This document shows, piece after piece, positions 7,193-16,063 of a stretch of DNA of 64,000 nt. The notes under the pieces were generated by a model. That model ran no database searches and was not told where the DNA came from. It saw only the letters and a list, made by a program, of their open reading frames with translations. The position numbers and the translations under genes are program-made. Positions within the stretch are counted from its first letter, which is position 1. Each line of letters starts with the position of its first letter. This DNA is from Bradyrhizobium sp. AZCC 1721 (lineage in GTDB: Bacteria; Pseudomonadota; Alphaproteobacteria; Rhizobiales; Xanthobacteraceae): assembly GCF_036924715.1 (NCBI RefSeq), contig NZ_JAZHSB010000001.1:2347001-2411000 (forward strand), given 5' to 3'.

Positions 7193-8524
7193 ATGGCCAT
7201 GGCAAGATTGAAATCCAGCGGAAGCGGTTACGGCGCTGAATTGGATGAGGCCGAGCGCGCCTCGCGCGACGAGATCATGGCGCTACAGACCAAACGGCTC
7301 GCCTGGTCGCTCCGGCACGCCTACGACAATGTGGCGCATTACAGGAAAGCATTTGACGCGGCCGGCGTGCATCCCTCCGATTTCAAGCAGCTCTCCGATC
7401 TCACGAAATTCCCATTCACGGCGAAGACCGACCTCCGCGACAATTATCCCTTCAACATGTTTGCCGTGCCGCGCGAAAAGCTGGTCCGCGTCCACGCGTC
7501 CTCGGGCACGACGGGCAAGCCGATCGTGGTCGGCTATACGCAGGGTGATATCGATATCTGGTCGGAGGTGATGGCGCGCTCGATCCGCGCCGCCGGCGGC
7601 CGCACCGGCATGATCATTCACAATTCCTACGGCTACGGCCTGTTCACCGGCGGACTCGGCGTGCACTACGGCGCGGAAAAACTGGGCTGCACCGTGGTAC
7701 CGGTCTCCGGCGGCATGACCGAACGCCAGGTGCAACTGATCAACGATTTCAAGCCCGACATCATCACGGTGACGCCGAGCTACATGCTCGCCATCTCGGA
7801 CGAGTTCAAGCGGCAGGGGCTCGACCCGCGTCAGTCGTCGTTGAAGTTCGGCATCTTCGGCGCCGAGCCCTGGACCAATGCGATGCGCGCCGAGATCGAG
7901 CAGACGTTTGACATGGACGCGACCGATATTTACGGGCTGTCGGAAGTGATCGGCCCCGGCGTGGCGCAGGAATGCGTTGAGACCAAGGACGGCCTGCATA
8001 TCTGGGAGGATCATTTCTATCCCGAGGTAATCGACCCCGAGACCGGCGCGGTGTTGCCGGACGGCGAGAAGGGCGAACTGGTATTCACCTCGCTCACCAA
8101 GCAAGGCTTTCCGATCATCCGCTACCGCACCCGTGACCTGACGCGGCTGTTGCCGGGCACCGCGCGCCCGGGCATGCGGCGCATGGAGAAGGTCACCGGC
8201 CGCTCCGACGACATGATCATCCTGCGCGGCGTCAACGTATTCCCGACCCAGATCGAGGAAGCGTTGCTGGCGACCGACTGGTGCAGCGGCCATTTCATCA
8301 TCGAACTGACGCGCGATGGGCGCATGGACGAGATGACCGTGCTCGCCGAAGCGCGTCCCGAAAGCTGGGACGGCAGCGGGCTGCTCGCGCATGCCGAAAA
8401 GGTTGCGCTCTCCATCAAGAACACCATCGGCATCACCGCGCGCATCAAGGCGGTGGCGCCGGAAACGCTGGAACGTTCGCTCGGCAAGGCGAAACGTGTT
8501 TACGACAAGCGGCCGAAAGGGTAA
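7193..8524 (+). CDS. paaK: phenylacetate-CoA ligase PaaK
   Basis: 443 residues, the full length of the family. It activates phenylacetate with ATP and CoA to phenylacetyl-CoA, the first step and the source of the PaaX inducer. The AMP-binding P-loop SSGTTGKP is at 103-110. The later adenylate motifs (DIYGLSEVIGPG, then YRTRDLTRLLPG and GRSDDMIILRGVNVFP) are all intact. The start at 7193 follows GAGAGGAA; a start further upstream would overlap paaI. It lies 19 bases after paaI and is very probably cotranscribed. Confidence 0.96.
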   Translation: MAMARLKSSGSGYGAELDEAERASRDEIMALQTKRLAWSLRHAYDNVAHYRKAFDAAGVHPSDFKQLSDLTKFPFTAKTDLRDNYPFNMFAVPREKLVRVHASSGTTGKPIVVGYTQGDIDIWSEVMARSIRAAGGRTGMIIHNSYGYGLFTGGLGVHYGAEKLGCTVVPVSGGMTERQVQLINDFKPDIITVTPSYMLAISDEFKRQGLDPRQSSLKFGIFGAEPWTNAMRAEIEQTFDMDATDIYGLSEVIGPGVAQECVETKDGLHIWEDHFYPEVIDPETGAVLPDGEKGELVFTSLTKQGFPIIRYRTRDLTRLLPGTARPGMRRMEKVTGRSDDMIILRGVNVFPTQIEEALLATDWCSGHFIIELTRDGRMDEMTVLAEARPESWDGSGLLAHAEKVALSIKNTIGITARIKAVAPETLERSLGKAKRVYDKRPKG

Positions 8525-8555
8525 CTCCTGCTCAGAAGCCGGGCGGGAATCTCTA

Positions 8556-9575
8556 ATGTCAGTTGCCGAAAATTCCGATGTTGGACCTGTCACGGTGCAG
8601 GCCCGCTGCGTCCGCCTGCCGGCAAAAGTCGCCGACGCTGCCTCACTTGCGCCCGTCATCGAGACGCGCGCGCTATCGCGTGCCGGCAGCGAGTTGCTGA
8701 TCGAGGTCAAGGCTGCGGCGGTCAATCCGTCCGACGTCAAGGCGGCGACCGGGTTGATGCCCTATGCGGTGTTTCCGCGTACGCCGGGCCGCGACTATGC
8801 GGGTGTTGTCATCGACGGACCGGACGGTTGGATCGGGCGCGAGGTGTTCGGCTCTTCCGGCGATCTCGGTATTCGCCGGGACGGCACGCACGCTACGCAT
8901 CTCGCGGTCGAAGCCGACGCCGTGGTGGAGAAGCCCAAGGGCATTTCATGGGAAGAGGCGGCCGGCGTCGGCGTGCCCTTCGTCACCGCGATGGAAGGCT
9001 TGCGCCGAGCCGGCGTTCCGAAGGCGGGCGAGACCTTGCTGGTCATGGGCGTCAACGGCAAGGTCGGGCAGGCGGCGGTGCAGATCGCGAGCTGGCACGG
9101 CGCGCGGGTGATCGGCGTGGTGCGCAAGAACGAGCCCTACGAAGGCCACGCCAATTCAAAGGTAGAAGTCATCGACGCTTCGGCAACCGATGTCGCGGCG
9201 CGCGCGCGCGAACTTACCGGCGGCAAGGGCGCCGACATCGTGTTCAACACGGTCGGCGATCCCTATTTCCAGGCCGCACACCAATCGCTGGCGGTGCGCG
9301 GGCGGCAGATCCTGATCGCTGCGATCGACCGCATCGTGCAGTTCAATATTTTGGAATTCTATCGCGGCCAGCACACCTATGTCGGCATCGACACCCTCGG
9401 CCTGTCGTCAACCGCGACCGGGGCGGTGCTGCGGGAACTCGGCCCCGGCTTCGCCAGCGGGCATCTCAAGCCGTTCCCGATCAAGCCGGCCGCGATCTAT
9501 CCGCTGGAACAGGCCCGCGCTGCCTTCATCGCGGTCGCCGGCTCGTCGCGCGACCGGGTGATCCTGCGGCCTTGA
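8556..9575 (+). CDS. zinc-independent MDR family oxidoreductase (quinone-oxidoreductase-like)
   Basis: 339 residues of the medium-chain dehydrogenase/reductase superfamily. The N-terminal GroES-like domain contains AAAVNPSDVKAATG, and the Rossmann domain has the nucleotide motif VMGVNGKVGQAAVQIA. The structural and catalytic zinc cysteines of alcohol dehydrogenases are absent, so it is closest to NADPH:quinone or enoyl reductases. It lies 31 bases downstream of paaK in the same direction and may be read as part of the paa transcript, though it is not a known phenylacetate gene. Confidence 0.8.
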   Translation: MSVAENSDVGPVTVQARCVRLPAKVADAASLAPVIETRALSRAGSELLIEVKAAAVNPSDVKAATGLMPYAVFPRTPGRDYAGVVIDGPDGWIGREVFGSSGDLGIRRDGTHATHLAVEADAVVEKPKGISWEEAAGVGVPFVTAMEGLRRAGVPKAGETLLVMGVNGKVGQAAVQIASWHGARVIGVVRKNEPYEGHANSKVEVIDASATDVAARARELTGGKGADIVFNTVGDPYFQAAHQSLAVRGRQILIAAIDRIVQFNILEFYRGQHTYVGIDTLGLSSTATGAVLRELGPGFASGHLKPFPIKPAAIYPLEQARAAFIAVAGSSRDRVILRP

Positions 9576-9812
9576 AGGCAGACGTTCGCTGCAGGCGCGG
9601 GATTCCCAATTCTTTCATGGGGAATAAATCCGTCGCCCGTCGCCTGCGTGCAATGACTTTATTTCGTCATCGTCGAGCTCGATGGGCGATTCATTCTCCG
9701 CATCCTTGCGGCGTGGACGCGCGCACGTTTCCAACATATTAGCAACTGCTGAAATGGCTTCCTATTTGAGCGGCAACCGCTGCATCGGCCGCGCGGGAAC
9801 AGGGAAACACCA

Positions 9813-10871
9813 GTGCTGGACAGTGCCAATATCGTCGTCATCAGCGGATTGCTGATCGGTCTCGTCTATGGATCGGTCGGATTGTTGAGCGGATTTTGCT
9901 TGCTCAGCAGCCTCAGAGGTTTTTGGGCTGAAGGCGATGGCCGGCTGGTGCGCACCTATGCGCTGGCGATCGGCGTCGCGGTGGTCATGACGCAGTTGCT
10001 GGCTGCGGGCGGCCTCGTCGATATCGGCAAGTCGATCTATCTGCAGCCGTCATTCTCCGCGCCCGTGATGTTCTTCGGCGGGCTGTTGTTCGGTTACGGC
10101 ATGGTGTTGTCGAACGGCTGCGGCTCGCGCGCGCTGGTGCTGCTCGGGCGCGGCAATCTCCGCTCCTTCGTGGTGGTGGTCGTGCTGGCAATCTTCGCCC
10201 AGATGACGCTGAAGGGCCTGATCGCCCCCTCGCGCATCGCAATGGTCGGGGCGTCGCAGACCACGGCCACGGCGAATTCGGTGCCGGCCTTGTTTGCCGC
10301 CGCAGGCCTGAGCGCAACGGCCGCGCGCATGCTGGCCGCCTCGGTCATCTCCGCAGCGCTGATCATTTTTGCCTTTACGCATCCCGCTTTCCGGCGGTCG
10401 CCGGGCCAGATCGCCGCGGGTCTCGTCATCGGCCTCCTGGTGGCGGCGGGCTGGCTTGCCACCGGCTATCTCGGCGCCGACGATTTCAATCCCACGCCGG
10501 TGACCTCGCTCACCTTCATCGCGCCGATCGCGGACGCGCTTCAATATGTCATGCTGTCGACGGGCTCGACGCTCAATTTCGGCATCGTCACCGTGTTCGG
10601 CGTGTTCGCCGGCAGCCTCGTGACGGCGCTGTTGACCGGACGCTTTCAACTCGACGGCTATCAGTCGCCGCGTCACATGCTGCGCTCCGGCAGTGGGGCC
10701 GCGCTGATGGGCATCGGTGGCGTCATGGCGTTCGGCTGCTCGATCGGGCAGGGGTTGACGGGATTTTCCACGCTGGCGCTTGCTTCGCTGATTGCCTTCG
10801 CCGGCATCCTCGTCGGCACCGCCGCTGGTCTCCGCGGCGCGCTGCGGGTTCGGCCACTGGCGGCTGCTTGA
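9813..10871 (+). CDS. YeeE/YedE family sulfur-compound transporter
   Basis: 352 residues with about nine to ten membrane helices. Two related halves each carry a cysteine motif: SNGCGSRALVLLGRGN in the first half and FGCSIGQGLTGFSTLALAS in the second. These glycine-cysteine loops define the YeeE/YedE (TsuA-like) family, whose characterised members take up thiosulfate through relayed S-H interactions. The start is GTG at 9813 with AGGGAAA upstream. The 237-base gap before it has no clear promoter. It converges with the hydrolase-OsmC gene. Confidence 0.85.
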   Translation: MLDSANIVVISGLLIGLVYGSVGLLSGFCLLSSLRGFWAEGDGRLVRTYALAIGVAVVMTQLLAAGGLVDIGKSIYLQPSFSAPVMFFGGLLFGYGMVLSNGCGSRALVLLGRGNLRSFVVVVVLAIFAQMTLKGLIAPSRIAMVGASQTTATANSVPALFAAAGLSATAARMLAASVISAALIIFAFTHPAFRRSPGQIAAGLVIGLLVAAGWLATGYLGADDFNPTPVTSLTFIAPIADALQYVMLSTGSTLNFGIVTVFGVFAGSLVTALLTGRFQLDGYQSPRHMLRSGSGAALMGIGGVMAFGCSIGQGLTGFSTLALASLIAFAGILVGTAAGLRGALRVRPLAAA

Positions 10872-10873
10872 TC

Positions 10874-10905
10874 TTCTCCCTCGCCCCGCTCTTCGCGGGG
10901 AGAGG
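10874..10905. terminator. hairpin between convergent genes
   Basis: CCCCGC (10884-10889) pairs with GCGGGG (10895-10900), extended by CTCCCTC and AGAGG with mismatches. It lies between the stops of two convergent genes, where a bidirectional terminator is expected. It resembles the palindrome at 1693-1721. Confidence 0.5.
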
Positions 10906-10913
10906 TTACTTCG

Positions 10914-12137
10914 TCACTCCGCCGCCCTCGTTACGATCCGTATCTTCGACGTCAGCGTCCGGTGCACTGGGCACTTGTCCGCAATCTCCATCAGCCGCGT
11001 GCGCTGATTGGCGTCTAGTGCGCCTTCAATCGAAATCACCCGGTCGATCTGGTCCAGCATGCCCTCGCGCGTCTCGCATTCGGCGCAATCCGTTGCGTGA
11101 ATCTTGCTGTGCTTCAGCGTCACGGTGACGCGGTCCAGCGGCAGCGATTTGCGATCGGCATACATCCGCATCGTCATCGACGTGCAGGCGCCAAGGCCTG
11201 CGAGCAGGAAATCATACGGTCCCGGCCCGCTATCCTTGCCGCCTGCGGCAACGGGCTCATCCGCCACCATCTGATGGGGACCTGTGGCGACGATCTGCTG
11301 GAATTTGCTGTTGCGGGTTTCACGCACCACGACGTGGCGCGGCGCCTCGCTCGCGGCAGAAGCAGGCTGCGCCGCGGCGGGCTCGATATAGCGCTCGGCC
11401 CACGCGGCGATGACGCCGGCGACATAGGCGCCGTCCCGTTTGCCGCTCAGCAGGTGATCCGCGCCCGACAGCGAGACAAAGCTCTTGGGATGTTTGGCGG
11501 CAACGAAAATCTTGGTGGCGTTGTCGATGCCGACCGTGTCGTCGGTCGGCGAATGCATGATCAGCAGCGCCTTGTGAAGTTTTGCGATCTGCGCCGCCAG
11601 CGTGTGTTCGGCGATGTCGTCGAGGAATTCGCGCTTGATGTGAAACGGCCGCCCGGCGAGCTGGACCTCCACCGTGCCGTGCGTGCGGATGTCGTCGATG
11701 CGGTCCTTGAAGAGATGCGTGACATGCACGGGATCGGAGGGGGCGGCAATCGTAACGACCGCCTTCGCCTCCGGTATCTGCCCCGCGGCAGCGAGGATCG
11801 CGGCGCCGCCCAGGCTATGGCCGATCAGTATCGCGGGCGCCGTGCGGGTTTCGCGCAAATGATCGGCGGCGTGGACGAGATCGGCAACGTTCGAAGAGAA
11901 GGTCGAGTTGGCGAATTCGCCCTCGCTGGAGCCGAGCCCGGTGAAATCAAACCGCAACACCGCGATGCCTTTTGCGGTGAGTGCCGTCGCAATGCGTTTC
12001 GCGGCCAGGACGTCCTTGCCGCAGGTGAAGCAATGCGCAAACAGCGCGTAGGCCTGCACCGGTCCGTCAGGCATATCGAGGGCAGCGGCAAGCTGATGGC
12101 CGCCTTCGCCGGTGAATTGAAAGCGTTCGCTCGGCAT
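10914..12137 (-). CDS. bifunctional alpha/beta hydrolase - OsmC family fusion
   Basis: 407 residues in two domains. Residues 1-250 are an alpha/beta hydrolase with an HCFTCGKD oxyanion segment, nucleophile elbow GHSLGG and an acidic residue in SPTDDTVG. Residues 270-407 are OsmC/Ohr-like, with the first redox cysteine in GLGACTSMTMRMYA and the second in DKCPVHRTL. OsmC proteins reduce organic hydroperoxides; the fused hydrolase might release or deliver an ester substrate. The fusion recurs in alphaproteobacteria but its substrate is not known to me. The start at 12137 follows a GGAGGGAGAAC ribosome site. Confidence 0.88.
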   Translation of the reverse strand: MPSERFQFTGEGGHQLAAALDMPDGPVQAYALFAHCFTCGKDVLAAKRIATALTAKGIAVLRFDFTGLGSSEGEFANSTFSSNVADLVHAADHLRETRTAPAILIGHSLGGAAILAAAGQIPEAKAVVTIAAPSDPVHVTHLFKDRIDDIRTHGTVEVQLAGRPFHIKREFLDDIAEHTLAAQIAKLHKALLIMHSPTDDTVGIDNATKIFVAAKHPKSFVSLSGADHLLSGKRDGAYVAGVIAAWAERYIEPAAAQPASAASEAPRHVVVRETRNSKFQQIVATGPHQMVADEPVAAGGKDSGPGPYDFLLAGLGACTSMTMRMYADRKSLPLDRVTVTLKHSKIHATDCAECETREGMLDQIDRVISIEGALDANQRTRLMEIADKCPVHRTLTSKIRIVTRAAE

Positions 12138-12162
12138 GGCTGTTCTCCCTCCGACTTGGCTT

Positions 12163-12255
12163 CAATCGCCTGAATAGCGCTGCTCGGCACACGGATCGCC
12201 GCGGTTGTGATAGCCGCGTACTTCCCAATAGCCCGGCGCATTCTCATCGGTCATG
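12163..12255 (-). CDS. small protein of 30 residues, function unknown
   Basis: A short frame on the minus strand between the amidase and the hydrolase-OsmC gene. It begins MTDENAPGYWEVRGYHN and ends QRYSGD with a TGA stop. A GAGAGG ribosome site lies 8 bases before the ATG, and the frame is tightly packed (33 bases after the amidase stop, 25 before the next ATG). The peptide has a single cysteine and many aromatic and charged residues but no membrane segment. I do not recognise a family. It could be a real small protein of the operon or a chance frame. Confidence 0.5.
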
Positions 12256-12287
12256 TGAAGGGCCTCTCATCGGCAAGCGCGCCTGGT

Positions 12288-13709
12288 TTACTTCGGCGCC
12301 CTCGGATCGATCGGCGTCGTGCCGCGCACGCCCAGAATATCCTCCAGCACCTTGGCTCCGGCGAGCAATTGCGCCTCGCCGCGCGGCGGCGCAACCACCT
12401 GCAGCCCAACCGGAAGGCCCGAGGCCGTGAAGCCGCACGGCAACGACAGCGCAGGACAGCACACCAGCGTGATCGCGTAGACGATGCCGAGCCATTCGAC
12501 GTAATTGTCGAACTGCTTGCCGGCGCATTCGGCGACATAGCGGTTCTCGACCGGGAAGGGCGGCACGATCGTGGCGGGGGCGAGCAATAGATCGTACTTT
12601 TCGAAAAATTCCAGCGTGCGCGCGGTCATCGCGACGCGCTGCGCCTCGGCGCGTTCGAGCTGTTCGACCGTCAGCTTGAGGCCTTCCTCGATATTCCAGA
12701 TCACCTCGGGCTTGAGCAGGTCGCGTTTCGTGCGCAGCAGCGCCGCCTTGGAAAGCGCGAAGTCGAACGCGCGCAGCACATGAAAACATTCATGGGCTTC
12801 GCGCAAATCGGGATGAGCCTCTTCGACGATGACCCCTAGCTCCGCAAAGCGCTGCGCCGCCTTGCGGGTGACGGCGGCGACTTCCGCGTCGACCGGCGTG
12901 ATGCCGAGATCAGGCGAATAGGCAACGCGCTTCGGCTTGCTGCCGGAGCGGGCGGCTGCGAGAAACGAAATCGGCAACACAGGCAGCGACAAGGGGTCGG
13001 CCGGATGCTCGCCGCTCATGGCGTCGAGCAAAAGCGCGACGTCTTCGACATTGCGTGCCATCGGGCCCTGGACGCCGAGATTGCGATCGATGGCAGCGAT
13101 TGGCGTATGCGCGACGCGGCCGATGCTCGGCCGCAATCCGACGATGCCGCAGAAGCTCGCGGGATTGCGTAAGCTACCGCCCATGTCGGAGCCGTGCGCC
13201 AGCCAGCCCGTACCGGTCGCGAGCGCGACCGCCGCGCCGCCCGAGGAGCCGGCGGCGGAGCGTGACGTGTCGAAAGGGTTGCGCGTCGGGCCGAACACTT
13301 CGTTGAAGGTGTTGGCGCCGGCACCGAATTCCGGCGTGTTCGACTTGGCGTAGATCACGCCGCCATTGTTTTCGAGATGCTCGACCAGAATATCCGACTT
13401 CGCCGGAATGTTGTCCCTGTAGATCGGCGAGCCCTGCGTGGTCAGGACGCCGGCGACATTGGTGAGGTCCTTGATCGGGATCGGAAGACCGGCGAGCAGG
13501 CCGCGTTCGGCGACGGGCTTCTGCATCAGAGCGGTGGCGTGCTTGCGGGCGCGGTCGAAGCACAGCGTCGGCAGCGCATTGACCTTGCCGTCGACCTCGG
13601 CGATGCGCCTTTCCAGCACGTCGAGCAGGTCGAGCGGGGTGACTTCGCCCGATTTCAGCTTGCCGACAATGGCAACCGCCGTCTCACGCACCAGCCCCTG
13701 ATCAGCCAC
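12288..13709 (-). CDS. amidase (amidase-signature family)
   Basis: 473 residues. The amidase-signature triad is visible: Lys in LPIPIKDLTNVAG, cis-Ser in the glycine/serine-rich SAAGSSGGAAVALATG, and the nucleophile Ser in GSDMGGSLRNPASFCG. Such enzymes hydrolyse carboxamides to acid and ammonia. The C-terminal PALSLPCGFTASGLPVGLQ is also typical, and the length fits a free-standing amidase rather than GatA. It is followed on the same strand by a 30-residue small gene and the hydrolase-OsmC fusion, probably one unit. The substrate is unknown. Confidence 0.88.
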   Translation of the reverse strand: MADQGLVRETAVAIVGKLKSGEVTPLDLLDVLERRIAEVDGKVNALPTLCFDRARKHATALMQKPVAERGLLAGLPIPIKDLTNVAGVLTTQGSPIYRDNIPAKSDILVEHLENNGGVIYAKSNTPEFGAGANTFNEVFGPTRNPFDTSRSAAGSSGGAAVALATGTGWLAHGSDMGGSLRNPASFCGIVGLRPSIGRVAHTPIAAIDRNLGVQGPMARNVEDVALLLDAMSGEHPADPLSLPVLPISFLAAARSGSKPKRVAYSPDLGITPVDAEVAAVTRKAAQRFAELGVIVEEAHPDLREAHECFHVLRAFDFALSKAALLRTKRDLLKPEVIWNIEEGLKLTVEQLERAEAQRVAMTARTLEFFEKYDLLLAPATIVPPFPVENRYVAECAGKQFDNYVEWLGIVYAITLVCCPALSLPCGFTASGLPVGLQVVAPPRGEAQLLAGAKVLEDILGVRGTTPIDPRAPK

Positions 13710-13825
13710 TTCGATACTCCTGCGTCAGTTTTCTCGATCGCAGATCGTGCTGTAGAACATTTTCCGGCAAAGTGGAAACGCATGGAAGTAGTGGCCGACT
13801 GGAGATATTTGCATGACGGCCTAGG

Positions 13826-13911
13826 CCGTCATTGCGAGCGAAGCGAAGCAATCCATGGCTCCACAAGCGGAGACGTGGATTGCTTCGTCGCTTCGCTCCT
13901 CGCAATGACGG
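13826..13911. repeat. family A palindromic repeat, copy 3
   Basis: CCGTCATTGCGAG and CTCGCAATGACGG outer arms with GAAGCAATCCA and TGGATTGCTTC inner arms. It lies between the amidase start and the stop of the SDR gene, both on the minus strand. Confidence 0.9.
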
Positions 13912-13925
13912 TGCGGGAGCGCGAC

Positions 13926-14702
13926 CTAACCCCACCCCGCCGTATAGCCGCCATCCACGGTGTAAATCACCCCCGACGTATATCCGGAGCGATCCGACGC
14001 CAGGAACGCCATGAGGTCGCCGATCTCGCGCGCATGCGCGGGGCGGCCGAGCGGCATGTTCTTCTGGAATTCTTTGTAGCGGTTCTCGTCGCCAAACTGG
14101 TTCTTCGCCCGCGTCTTCAGGAGCGTCACATGGCGGTCAGTGCCGACGGGGCCGGGATTGATGCCGACCACGCGGATATTGTCGGCGAGGCTTTTTCCTC
14201 CGAGCGCCCGGGTGAATGCCATCAGCGCCGCGTTGCCGGCGCTGCCGCAGATGTAATTGGCGTCGAACTTTTCGCCGGCAGCGCCAATGTCGTTGACGAT
14301 GACGCCGCCGCCACGCGCCTTCATCTGCGCATAGATCGCGCGGGTGAGATTGATGTAGCCGAACACCTTCAGCTCCCAGGCGTGGCGCCATGTCGCCTCG
14401 TCGATCTTGTCGATCGAGCCGCCGGGGATGTCGCCGGCATTGTTGACGAGAATGTCGATATCGGCGGCTTCCTTGGCGAGCCTTGCGATGTCCTCGCCCT
14501 TGCGCAGGTCGACGACATGGGCGGTCGCGCCGATCTGGTGCGCCGAGCGCAGCCGCTCGGTCAGCGCTTGCAACTGCTCGCCGCTGCGGGCGGCCAGCAT
14601 GACGTCGCAGCCTTCTTCGGCAAAGGCTTCGGCCGCGGCCGCGCCGATGCCCTTGGAGGCGCCGGTGATCAGGACGCGCTTGCCGCGGAGATGCAGGTCC
14701 AT
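13926..14702 (-). CDS. SDR family protein with degenerate catalytic motif
   Basis: 258 residues with a classical short-chain dehydrogenase fold: nucleotide motif TGASKGIG at 13-20, acidic DLRKGE at 65-70 and VNNAG at 86-90. The catalytic tetrad is not intact. The usual Ser strand reads VNDIGAAGE. The region that should hold Tyr-x3-Lys reads YICGSAGNAALMAF (150-163): Tyr150 is followed by Ser154, and aligning on NAAL puts Gly153 and Asn157 at the two positions. It may be a non-dehydrogenase member or use other residues. It is divergent from the tartrate dehydrogenase gene. Confidence 0.85.
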   Translation of the reverse strand: MDLHLRGKRVLITGASKGIGAAAAEAFAEEGCDVMLAARSGEQLQALTERLRSAHQIGATAHVVDLRKGEDIARLAKEAADIDILVNNAGDIPGGSIDKIDEATWRHAWELKVFGYINLTRAIYAQMKARGGGVIVNDIGAAGEKFDANYICGSAGNAALMAFTRALGGKSLADNIRVVGINPGPVGTDRHVTLLKTRAKNQFGDENRYKEFQKNMPLGRPAHAREIGDLMAFLASDRSGYTSGVIYTVDGGYTAGWG

Positions 14703-14876
14703 GGGATTCTCGTGTGGTGAGAGGAGGGTGGAAGACGGTCAGCGAAATTGGTAAGCGGCGGGCGCCGTCTCGGTCAACATTGCAGTGCAGCGTTGCGCGG
14801 CAGGCAGGATTGGTCCATTGCAAGACAATCGAATAACCGGCATTAGCGGCCGGGCAAGACAACAAGGAAACTCTCG

Positions 14877-15956
14877 ATGAGCAGCGCCAAAAAGCAGTAT
14901 CGGATCGCGGTCATTCCCGGCGACGGCATCGGCAAGGAAGTGGTCCCGGAGGGCCTGCGCGTGCTGGAGGCGGCGGCGAAAAAGCACGGCGTTTCCGTGC
15001 ATTTCGATCATTTCGATTTCGCGTCCTGGGACTATTACGAAAAGCACGGCGAGATGATGCCGGAGGACTGGAAGGCGCAGATCGGCAAGCATGATGCGAT
15101 CTATTTCGGCGCGGTCGGCTGGCCCGCGAAAATCCCCGATCACGTTTCGCTGTGGGGCTCGCTGATCAAGTTCCGGCGCGAGTTCGACCAGTACGTCAAT
15201 CTGCGCCCGGTGCGGCTGATGCCCGGCGTGCCGTCGCCGCTCGCCAACCGCAAGCCTGGCGATATCGATTTCTGGGTGGTGCGCGAGAACACCGAGGGCG
15301 AGTATTCCTCCGTCGGCGGCCGCATGTTCCCCGATACCGATCGTGAATTCGTCACGCAGCAGACTGTGATGACGCGCACCGGCGTCGACCGCATCCTGAA
15401 ATTCGCGTTCGATCTGGCGCAATCGCGGCCGAAAAAGCATCTGACCTCGGCGACCAAGTCCAACGGCATCTCGATCACGATGCCCTATTGGGACGAGCGC
15501 GTGGAAGCGATGGCGAAGAAATATCCAGGCGTGAAGTGGGACAAGTACCACATCGATATCTTGACCGCGAATTTCGTGCTGAATCCGGACTGGTTCGACG
15601 TCGTGGTCGGCTCCAATCTGTTCGGCGACATTCTCTCCGATCTCGGCCCGGCCTGCACCGGCACCATCGGCATCGCGCCATCCGGCAACATCAACCCGGA
15701 AGGCAATTTTCCGTCGGTGTTCGAGCCGGTGCATGGCTCGGCGCCAGATATTGCCGGGCAGGGGATTGCCAACCCCATCGGCATGATCTGGTCGGGTGCG
15801 ATGATGCTGGAGCATCTCGGCGAGAAGCAGGCGGCGGAGTCGATCGTCGGCGCCATCGAGCGCACGCTGGGCGAGCGCACCCTGCGCACGCGCGATCTCG
15901 GCGGCAACGCGGATACGGTGGCGTGCGGCAAAGCGGTCGCGGAGATGGTGGATTGA
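14877..15956 (+). CDS. tartrate dehydrogenase / D-malate dehydrogenase (decarboxylating)
   Basis: 359 residues of the isocitrate/isopropylmalate dehydrogenase superfamily. Motifs: AVIPGDGIGKEVVPEG at the N-terminus, the substrate loop LWGSLIKFRREFDQYVNLRP, VRENTEGEYSSVGG, the catalytic Lys in ATKSNGI, metal-binding GDILSDLGPA, and the cofactor loop EPVHGSAPDIAGQGIANP. The LWGSLIKFR substrate loop is that of the TtuC/DmlA-like group, which act on tartrate or D-malate rather than 3-isopropylmalate. ATG at 14877 with AAGGAAAC upstream. The 174-base divergent gap to the SDR gene should hold both promoters. Confidence 0.88.
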   Translation: MSSAKKQYRIAVIPGDGIGKEVVPEGLRVLEAAAKKHGVSVHFDHFDFASWDYYEKHGEMMPEDWKAQIGKHDAIYFGAVGWPAKIPDHVSLWGSLIKFRREFDQYVNLRPVRLMPGVPSPLANRKPGDIDFWVVRENTEGEYSSVGGRMFPDTDREFVTQQTVMTRTGVDRILKFAFDLAQSRPKKHLTSATKSNGISITMPYWDERVEAMAKKYPGVKWDKYHIDILTANFVLNPDWFDVVVGSNLFGDILSDLGPACTGTIGIAPSGNINPEGNFPSVFEPVHGSAPDIAGQGIANPIGMIWSGAMMLEHLGEKQAAESIVGAIERTLGERTLRTRDLGGNADTVACGKAVAEMVD

Positions 15957-15961
15957 TTTCG

Positions 15962-16054
15962 CAGGGTGGGCTAAGCGAAGCGTGCCCACCGTTCGGCGTG
16001 ATGGTTGATCGATAGATGGTGGGCACGGCGCAAGAGCGCCTTTGCCCACCCTAC
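15962..16054. repeat. family B palindromic repeat (GGGTGGGC type)
   Basis: AGGGTGGGC near the left end pairs with GCCCACCCT at 16044-16052. Inner arms GCGTGCCCACC and GGTGGGCACGGCG also pair. The element follows the tartrate dehydrogenase stop and may double as its terminator. Confidence 0.8.
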
Positions 16055-16063
16055 CAATCTGCC

